Assembly: GCA_038503035.1 (NCBI GenBank)
Contig: JAVSML010000046.1
Coordinates: 317,662 to 381,661, forward strand
DNA: 64,000 bases
Direction of reading: 5' to 3'
Source: Crocodylus rhombifer
Lineage: Eukaryota > Chordata > Crocodylia > Crocodylidae
The notes beneath the pieces are model-generated. The model was not told the origin of the DNA. It was given only the letters and a program-made list of their open reading frames with translations, and ran no database searches. Below are positions 52,724-64,000 of this stretch, one piece after another; positions within the stretch are counted from its first letter, which is position 1, and every line of letters begins with the position of its first letter. The position numbers and the translations under genes were made by a program.

Positions 52724-53709
52724 AAGTGTGTCTACACACAATGCTTTACTATGCAGTAAAGCATCACTGTCTACACATACACATTTACTGTGCAGTAAAT
52801 TAGTCTACTATGCAGTTAGTTACTACCAGTAAATACAGGTAGTAAACTAACTGCGCAGTAGATACTGTGCAGTAGGATATCTGTAGATGCTGACCGGGAG
52901 CAAATTTGCTTCCAGTCAATCCCAAAACTAGGGGGCCACAGGGGTTGGGAATTCCCTCCCTCTAGGAGCTGCAAGCCGAGCAGCAGCAGGACAGGGTACC
53001 TCTCTGCCCACCCTGTCCCAGTGCTGCTTAGCTGCCAGCTCCCAAACAGAAACTGGGAACTGAGTGGTGCTGGCTCTCCGAACTCCCTGTTTCCCTGCAC
53101 AGCAGGGCACTAGCCAAGAACTGTCCCACTTCTGGGGCAGATCCCAGCCAGTGCAGGCTGCATAAGGATTTTCCCACCCAGCCTGGAGCTGACTGAGAGC
53201 TGCCCAAGAAAGGACAGTTATTGGCCAGCTACTGGCTGGATGGGGAAATCCTTGTACAACCTTGAGCTGGCTGGGACCTACCCCAGAAGTGGGAGTTCCC
53301 AGTCATCCGTGGGTTGTATGGGGAAGTCTCACTGGGCATGGGGTTTGTTTCCATGTACAGGGGGCCAGGAGAGCTCTGCAGCACCAGCTGTCTCCCCACT
53401 TCCTGTACATCCTTATTCTGTAAACAGAGCCAGGAGATGGCTGCTGCTGCAGTCAGTAGAGTTATCCTTTCTCCATGTACGTGGGGACCAGCCCCCAGGC
53501 TAGCACCCAAGGAGAGCCTGGACCTCCCCCTGGGTGCTGCAGGGGACCAGAGCAGGTTTGGAGCAGCCCTCTACCAGGCTGCTCCTGTTGGGGACAGATT
53601 GGCTCCCAGCAGAGAGCACATGTAGACATTCTCCCCAGGAAGTCCTACTATGCAGTATTTTACTGTGCAGTAAGCCTTTATAGCATTATTTACATGTGTA
53701 GATCCACCC
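52724..53709. mobile_element. long member of the 3-bp-TSD family (986 bp)
   Basis: The ends are AAGTGTGTCTACACACAATG and ATGTGTAGATCCACCC, flanked by AGT on both sides (52721-52723 and 53710-53712). Terminal regions share CTATGCAGTAAAGC and TACTGTGCAGTAA words with the short copies. Between about 52880 and 53640 lies 750 bp of GC-rich DNA not present in the short copies, with open frames on both strands (up to 103 codons) but no transposase motif seen. It may be a relative that captured sequence or a partly degenerate longer ancestor. Confidence 0.7.
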
Positions 53710-53816
53710 AGTAATACTCAATCTTGTTGTCAAGTACTGGGTTCACTTCTATACTGTAAGAATATTGTCTCCCTTTACACAAACAGTTCCTGTAGTCAAC
53801 AGATAGAATTAGACAA

Positions 53817-54623
53817 TAGGGGTGTGTGAAACGGGCTGTATTTGATTCAGAGTTGGAGTCAGCCAAAATTGGGGACAGTGATTTGATTTGTTGATTTGGA
53901 TCACTGTCCCAATTCAATTTGGCTGAATCCGAAATGGAAGATCCGATGCATATTCAGAGAATGAGCAATTCAGCCATAGACACAACTTTAAATGTTTTTT
54001 CTACATACCTCAAGGTACCAGGCACAGCTCATTAACACTGCGATGCTGGGGCAGATGGAGCAACCCACAGCAGCACGGGGAGGCCCCCGCATGCTTGGCG
54101 GCGGATCTGGAAGTGAACTGGAAGTACTTCTGGTCTGCTTCTGGGTCCACTGCTGAGCACACGGGGTCACAGGGGGATGCTGGATGTTCCCCAGGCCCAG
54201 GAAGCACCGCAGTAGACCCAGAAGTGGACCAGAAGGCACCAGTCACCAAGCCAGGGGAACACAGAGGGGGGCCCTGTGCGCTTCCCAGAAAACCCAAAAG
54301 TGAACCGGAAGTGCTTCTGGTCCACTTTCAGGTCTGCTGCCAAGCACACTGGGGACACCCCCCACCCCCGCACTCCTGTGGGATGCTCCATCTGCCCCAG
54401 CACTGCAGCATTCACGAGCCTCCTTGAGGTATATAGAAAAAAACATTTAAAGCTGTGTCTGTGTCTGAATCTTCAAATCTCTGGGAATCGATTTGGAGGG
54501 TTCCAGTCCGATTTGGAGCGATTAAAGGTTCTCCTGATTCAATTCAGATTCAGAGATTCAGCTGCCAAATTGGGCCAAATCTCAACTGACTCGAATCAGC
54601 AACTGAAGCTTTGCACAGCTGCA
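53817..54623 (-). mobile_element. hAT-like non-autonomous foldback element, copy 3
   Basis: This 807-bp copy is inverted relative to copies 1 and 2. It begins TAGGGGTGTGTGAAACGGGC and ends CTTTGCACAGCTGCA, with flanks TTAGACAA (53809-53816) and TTAGAAAC (54624-54631), 6 of 8 identical. The arms contain the family's GATTCAG/CTGAATC and ACATTTAAAGCTGTGTCT words and the centre is GC-rich. No transposase is present. Confidence 0.8.
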
Positions 54624-54967
54624 TTAGAAACAGACCTCTGAAGTTTAGTTCCTCTGTGAAAACTTGAGGAAACTATTTTGCTTATTATCTTTTAGTGAAT
54701 TAAAAAGACATAGGGTTGTTTTTTGGTAGAGGAGCACAAGTTCTGTAGATTTTTATAGTTGACTTCCCAAGTGTCTAAATTTCTAGACATCAGTCTGAAA
54801 TTATTCAAGTGGAGACTTTTAAATTGGAATTTGCAGCATTATGCTTCTTTAACAACTTCTATCTCTAATTGCCACCAAATCTTCTGTTTCTTTGCAATTC
54901 TTTTTTAGTATCCATGAGTGCAATAACTCTCCACTGTGACTCGGTACAGTAAATACTAAAACCCAGT

Positions 54968-55030
54968 GGGTGCGTCTACATCTTCATTAATGCGCAGTAG
55001 TTACTGCACATTGAGTAGTACTTCCTTAAT
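54968..55030. mobile_element. 3-bp-TSD family, terminal fragment
   Basis: The sequence starts GGGTGCGTCTACATCTTCAT after an AGT flank and continues with GCAGTAGTTACTGCACATT, as at the ends of the other copies. The other terminus is not found, so this is a truncated copy. Confidence 0.65.
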
Positions 55031-56494
55031 GAAGCAGTTCCCTGGTAACTAAAAAGATCTGTCTGGTTCATATACTAGAGGAATCAAATAGCATGGTAGG
55101 GAGATGCAGGGCTGACACAGCCAGTGTTGTCTTTTAGAATTTGCATGTCTCTAGCAGGGTGGTGCTACATGTTGTAGGGAAGCTTAGGTATCACAAATTA
55201 GGCACTGATCTTCTTTTGAAGTGTAGGGAAATTTCAGTCCTGTGTCACTACTGTCCTTTGGGGACTGAAAGAGTCATCCTCAGTTTCCTCATGAAACTTC
55301 TGTTAACGCAAAGCATATGAATTGCTCTTTGTGTCTACGAGCAAGGGCTGCCCCCATTTTTTCTCTTCGTTGAAGTCATGGTTATGGCCTGTTTATTCAT
55401 GATGCAATCATTTATAGGGGTATTTCTGATACTCCCATCATTTCTGTAGCTGTGGGCTCTAGGAAGACAAATATAGGATGATGACTTCACTCAAGAAACA
55501 AGGATTCTGAATCAAATATCTGCAATTCTTGCACTTCTGTTTAACTTTTCTATAAGTATTCTTTTTCTTTTGTATTACTTTTGAATGCAGATTTCTCTTC
55601 TAAATCACATCTGTGTAAGGTGAAAGAGGTTCAAATTGCTCTATACTTTTTAAAAAGGATTTAATATATCTTCATCTTCCATTCTGGAGAGGTACAAACG
55701 CACTTTTGCAAATGCTTAATGCTTTAGACTATGCATTGGTTCTTTTATCTATCCAGCTACTTCACCATTGTATTCAAGGGCGTATCCTAGTATGCATGTT
55801 CAAGTATGAGTTTGTTTCTTCGTTTCCACTCATTCAGGGGTAATAGAACTGATGCCTATGGAACTGCACAGAGGACACACACAGAGGAAAGCAGTATCTA
55901 CATCATCTGGCTTATGAAAGTCCTTCTGCAGACATAAAAGGGCTGGAAGAGCTGTTGCTCTTTGCAGCAGACTAATCTGACAGTCTTCTGGTGGGAAATG
56001 TGCATGAGAGTTAATAATAGGGAGTTTAGGGTCCAGGCAAGATGATCAAGCTTCTGAGATAAGTATCCAGACTTGTATTAGTGATGGGCCCGTTGTTATC
56101 CCAGGAGCTTGCCTGGGTTTTTTTGTGGGGGAGGGAGAGGGGGCAGAGGGGTTTCTTGTGAAGTATAGGAGTTTTAGGGCAAATTCCACTCCACAGTGTA
56201 AGGTTATAAAACCTTCTTTCTTTACAGTCGTGACAATCAAGTGGTGGAACCTCCTGAGCTTAACTGTCATGTACTTTTCCTTTTCACCTATATTCCTATG
56301 AAAATGAATTATTGATCACTTGAAATTTAGTTTTCTTTCATGTGGAAGAGAATAGAATAATTTAAAGGTTTTGGTAGGCTACAATAAATCTCACTCTCAG
56401 TATCTTGCCTACTGTCAGTTCAAATGCAAATGTGAAGACCTTGTTGCCTTTTTTCATCTCAGTTGTGGAAGGGATTTGAATTTGAATGGCTATT

Positions 56495-57497
56495 AACTGG
56501 ATCAGGCCACAGGCCTATTTTGCCCAATATCCTGTGTCACATAGTGGCAGAGCGTGGAGGGGAAGGGAGAGTGAACTGGGTATGACCAGGGGGGTTCCAC
56601 TGTTCCTCTCTCATTGGCAGCTTCCAGCATTTAAGGTCTAGGAAAATCTAATTCAGGGACTGTCCCCCTAATTCCCATGCTCAATGGCTACTGATGCCCC
56701 TTTCCTACAAGAATTTGACCAAACCCTTTTTGAATCAAGCTAAACTGTCAGCTTCCACAACATTTGGTGGCAATGAGTTGCACACATTAATTACATGCTG
56801 TGTGAAAAAGAACTTCCTTTCGTTCTTTTTAAGTGTATTACTCCCTAGTTGAATTTTGTAACCGCTACTTCTTGTATTGTGTGAGATAGTACATAATAAT
56901 AATCTCTTACTTTCTCTTTGCCATTTAGGATTTTGTAAACCTTTATCATATCTCCCCTCAAGCATCTCTTTTCTAAACTGGGTATGCCTCTTCAGTCTCT
57001 CCTCATCTGGGACCCTCCCATACTGCTAATCATTTTTGTTGCCCTTCTCTGTATGTTCTGTACTTCTTCTATACTATTTTTGAGATGTATTCAAGGGGCA
57101 CAGTATTCAAGGTGTGGATTTGTGGGGGACACAGTATTCAAGGTGGGATGCTTGCACATAATGAAACTTTCCATTTTTTTCACAATTCCCTCCTTAATAA
57201 TTCCTAACATTTTGTTTGCCTTTTTTAATGGCTGCTGAGCACAGAACCGATATTTTTAGTGAACTGTCCACAGTGGCTCCCAGATCTCTTTCCTGTGTGG
57301 CAAAAGCTAATATAGAGTCCATCATAGGTATAGTTGGGGTTACTTTTGCCCAGGCACATTACTTTTCTCTTGCATACATTGAATTGCACCTGCCATTTAG
57401 TTGCCCATTCACTCAATCATGCCAGATGCTGCTCTAGTTCCTTACAGTCTGCCTTGGTTTTTACCACTTTGAATATAATGAGAGTTTTGTGTCTGAG
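56495..57497 (-). mobile_element. CR1-type LINE, 3' kilobase
   Basis: About 1 kb of minus-strand LINE is present. The + strand starts with ATCAGGCCACAGGCCTATTT and CCAATATCCTGTGTCACA, the reverse of a CR1/L3-like 3' UTR. ORF2 C-terminal sequence follows. An internal 31-bp tandem duplication (ACAGTATTCAAGGTG at 57100 and 57131) lies inside. The element is 5'-truncated. Confidence 0.85.
56735..57437 (-). pseudogene. CR1-type ORF2 C-terminal remnant
   Basis: The minus strand first encodes, at 57225-57416, WATKWQVQFNVCKRKVMCLG, then SNPNYTY, matching the region after the catalytic core of CR1-clade reverse transcriptases (a WQMQFNVxKCKVMHLG motif). Further on, at 56735-56965, it encodes KKNERKFFFTQHVINVCNSL followed by PPNVVEA, matching the conserved C-terminal FSxRVVNxWNSLP block. 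The two parts lie in different frames, so the gene is broken. Confidence 0.8.
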
Positions 57498-58359
57498 AAC
57501 ACTCTGAGGAGTGTTTAGTGGTCTAAAATTTGGGCTGACCTCAAATTCTGGGTCAGCTCCCAACAAAATCGACTCATTCTTCTGTAGTAGTTAATTGGGT
57601 ATCTTGCCGTTTGTTATCACTTGTCATTTAAAAGAGATACTAAAAAGAGTCTATTTGATGCGCTCGTGTTAATCTGCTCTATTTTCCCTTTCCCATTATT
57701 TTGAGTATGCCAGTTGATTCATGCTATTTAGTGATTCCTCTATCAAATGAGCTGCTAGTGCCACCTATTATTAAGGTTGCCTGAGACTTCCCATTATAGG
57801 ATTCTGTTTTCAGATTCTTATATCTTTACCAGTTTTCAGCCATTTGGGTTGGAATTTCTAAGCTGGGTATATGCCTCAGGCTGAGGTTTCTGTTGGTGTG
57901 GGGTTTAAAAAAACAAACCAAACCAAAATGGACTAGCTATTTCTGAGAATGAGACTAAAGGAAAATATGTTGTTTTGTCCAACTTGAAAAACTGAGGCAA
58001 TATTTTCCTTTGGAAAGCTCCAATGCCCCGTGCTTTGGAGTAGGAACTTAAAGTTTGGCAGAAGGGTGATGGATCTGTCAGGAAAGTGCCTCTTGCTGTC
58101 TCCATGAGCATTTCTAAATTTGAACAGGTTGTGAGGCTCTAAAGAAGTTGCAGTCATTAAATCCTCAGTAAAGACATTTTATCTTCTAGCTGCTAAATTC
58201 CCAGAGGATTCTGTCCATATGGAACATATACTAGCCCAGGGGTAAAGAAAACTTACCCTGCAATTGTAGTTCCTGGAGGCCAGTCTGGTTCTGAATTTGG
58301 GTAGATAGCAGAGAGCCTGTTTTTTCTTTTTGTTTCTCAATGAATTCCCCTTGTAGCTT

Positions 58360-59040
58360 GAGGCAGTAAGAATGAGGAAGTTGCTTCATTCGAATTCAGA
58401 GGAGACAAGAGCCAGATACACAGGTGGATTGAGATGGGGGCGGGAGTACTTTGGGACAAGAAGCCTGACAAGATGACAGAAACTAGAGTCTGGCAGTACT
58501 GAGGCAAACTAAATTAAGAATTGGGTATGGGGTAGACAAAGATTGCCTGGGCAAGAAGACCAAGATTGAGAATCAGTAGGGTAAAAGGAAAAGCAATGCA
58601 GGGGAAAAGAGACATACGATGGGACGCTGAGTTGTGGGAGAACTGGGACTGACTGAGACAAAAGGGCAGAGATATGGGACACTGAGACTATAAAACCCTG
58701 AAGAGGGAGAGAGAGATGGCAACTGAGGACCAGTCAGGAAAAGGAAATGGAAAGGATATGAGATGATTGGAGTCATACTGGCCAAGGCAGGTTGGGTGAG
58801 GAATGGGAGCAAACTGAATGGATGGGCAAAGGACATGGAGGTGTGGTTGGTGAGGCTAGAACTTCCCTGGGCAAGAGGTCAGAAATGGATTGGGAGGAGA
58901 AGTGTGAAGAGTAGAAACTGGGATTGGCTGGATGGAGTGAATGAGGCTGGGACAAGAAGATTGAGCTAAGGCAGGGACAGGGTGAAGCTGGTAGGACAGA
59001 GGGACCTTGTTGGGCAGGTGGGCAGAAGTCTGTGACTCCT
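58360..59040 (+). repeat. purine-rich low-complexity stretch with degenerate repeats
   Basis: This G/A-rich block repeats phrases such as ACTGGGACTGACTGAGACAA, TGGGATTGGCTGGATGGAG and GAGGCTGGGACAAGAAGA with irregular spacing. No frame carries a domain. It may be a decayed minisatellite. Confidence 0.45.
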
Positions 59041-59514
59041 AGAGAACACTCACATATTTGAACGGGCCCCTGCCTCTTTCACTGCACAGGACTGACCTGT
59101 ACTGGAGATCCGTCGAGCTTGTGTTGTGAAGGTGTTTGTTTGTAGGATATCTTCCCTAGAGGTCGGAGGCTGTATAGAGAATAGTGCAGGAGATAGCAAG
59201 ACAAGAGAGGTATCTCTCATAGCTAAAGTAGCAAAATGCTGCCCAGAGTAACTGGCCTGTATTTTTCTTCAGCTACAGAATAGCTATGTAATAAACCAAA
59301 CTTTTCACAGGTAGTCACTAATCATGTGTTCCTCATTTTCTGGGTGCCTAATTTGAGACCCTGGAGGCAGAAGTACTGAACTTTCGCAACTGCAACTGAA
59401 GTTGATCAGAACTGTGCTTTAAACACAGAAAATGCCATGTGATGCTAAGTGCTCCAAAGACTTAAATCCTCCACATCTCAAATTGGGTTCCCCAAATTAG
59501 TGGAAAATGTTGAC

Positions 59515-59640
59515 CCAAATCTCCCTGTGCCTCAGTTCTCCATCTGCATATTGGAGATAACACCACCTCCTCACTTCACAGGGGTGTTGTAAAAATAAAT
59601 TGGTTAATATTCATGGAGCACTCAGATATTATAGTGATGA
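59515..59640 (-). repeat. MIR-like CORE-SINE remnant
   Basis: The + strand reads CTGTGCCTCAGTTCTCCATC, CTTCACAGGGGTGTTGTAAA and AAATTGGTTAATATTCATGG, the reverse complement of the usual MIR tail-side half. The adjoining 59340-59515 contains another old repeat phrase (TGGGTGCCTAATTTGAGACC and GGGTTCCCCAAATTAGTGG) that I cannot name. Confidence 0.7.
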
Positions 59641-60487
59641 ACACCACTGAAAACCCACATGTAAATTAATAATGTGTTTTCAGAGCAAGGCTTGAACAAT
59701 GTTCGGTAAATAAGAGCCCCACACTGCACACTGAAAATAAAACAGAAAATGTTCCTTAGCTAGGTGCTGTCCATCCTGTTCACTAAATGAGGTGTAGGGG
59801 TCATGTTGAAAAAACAGTGTATGATCATGTAATTAAAAACTGAATTATAATGCACAAGGGAGCTAAATGAAATTACACAATCTTAATTCTGGCATTTCTT
59901 AATTTCAGTGTGCTTGACCTTGCAATCTTAATAGTGTTCTCCTAACAGTTTTTTGTGCGTAATATGTGTATACTACCCTTGTAACAAAAGTACAGGAAGA
60001 TAGTTGAGGAAGAAAGGCTCTTTAAAGTATTATAATAACATTAATTAAGAATGACTTAGAACACAAATACTATAAGCTTGATTGGTAGCAAGTGTGAGTC
60101 ACTGTTAGAGGATAAAGAGAAGTAGTCATTTCTGAACAAAAGACTACAAATTACATAGGCTTGTCTAGATTTGAACTTCATATCTTTCATATCTCTGAGC
60201 ATCTTCTACTATTAGCCAGCCTTCATTTAGAAAAAAATAAAGCCATATGGCCAAGTAGTATCAAATATGCAGTATATAAAAAAAAAAGATGTCAAGTTTA
60301 TATTTTATCTGCAAAAATAGAACATGAATATGTTTGATACCTACCTTAGCAAACAAATTAATGCTAATTAAAGATTAATGTGATGTAATTAGCATTAAAA
60401 TGCAATTAAATTATGAGTAAGTGGACCAGGAATAGAAAACTGAGATGTCTTACTGTCTATTTTTACATTAAATCTTTTGTTTTTCAG

Positions 60488-60555
60488 CAAACAGAGGAAG
60501 TGGGGCAGCAGGCAGCTCGCAGACTGGTGATGCACTGGGGAAAGCGCTTGCCTCT
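60488..60555 (+). CDS. TCF4: TCF4 internal coding exon ([13 protein letters not shown]... segment)
   Basis: This 68-nt exon begins with the two bases that finish an Ala codon and encodes 22 further residues, [20 protein letters not shown] followed by Ala and Ser. The acceptor is GTTTTTCAG, preceded by a T-rich tract, and the donor is GTAAGG at 60556. It ends in phase 0. The residues are, from memory, identical to the human protein, so this short exon is under strong constraint. It sits in the region before the second activation domain. It is too short to be found by open-frame length alone and was located by matching the phase and wording expected after the 41283-41415 exon. Confidence 0.95.

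Positions 60556-64000
<3,445 letters not shown>

Noticed and set aside
57216..57437. + strand open frames over 56984-57437 as host coding sequence
   Set aside because: The minus strand carries clear CR1-type reverse transcriptase blocks, so the + strand frames are shadows of a LINE.

Overview
The window is a stretch of vertebrate nuclear DNA lying inside one gene, TCF4 (E2-2/ITF2, a class I basic helix-loop-helix E-protein), transcribed on the + strand. Five consecutive internal coding exons can be read directly: 31533-31638, 35274-35407, 41283-41415, 60488-60555 and 61894-61972. They have matching reading phases and AG/GT borders and join into one 520-nt open frame (about 173 codons). Everything else is intron: at least 31.5 kb before the first exon seen, then introns of 3.6, 5.9, 19.1 and 1.3 kb, and at least 2 kb after the last exon. 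The first exons, the bHLH exons and the 3' UTR lie outside the window. The first six bases read GTAAGT, so an intron may start exactly at position 1.

The organism looks like a sauropsid, most likely a crocodilian, with turtle as the alternative. The TCF4 protein is almost identical to the human protein, but the repeats are not mammalian in style. Several CR1 LINE fragments are present, with ORF1 esterase and ORF2 reverse-transcriptase remnants. There are also CORE-SINE/MIR-like remnants, a SINE with a tRNA-Gly-like head, and several families of non-autonomous DNA transposons (hAT-like with 8-bp target duplications, Tigger/pogo-like with TA, and an abundant family with 3-bp duplications). Assignment to order is inference.

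Layout. 1-23.7 kb is mostly unique AT-rich intron with few recognisable transposons, plus a CpG-rich unique block at 19.2-19.5 kb and a tandem GC-rich repeat at 17.8-18.1 kb. 23.7-26.5 kb holds two hAT-like elements and a tRNA-derived SINE. 27-31.5 kb is mostly unique, with a possible pseudogene scrap at 28.0-28.2 kb. 31.5-41.4 kb carries three exons; their introns hold several transposons, including a 1.2-kb GC-rich element only 115 bp after an exon. 41.4-60.5 kb is one large repeat-rich intron (CR1, DIRS-like, hAT, Tigger/hAT chimera, 3-bp-TSD elements). 60.5-62 kb holds the last two exons.

No second functional gene, RNA gene, CRISPR array or novel system could be supported. The most notable structures are the 3-bp-TSD element family, a long inverted repeat pair flanking two TCF4 exons, the chimeric Tigger/hAT element and the tRNA-headed SINE.
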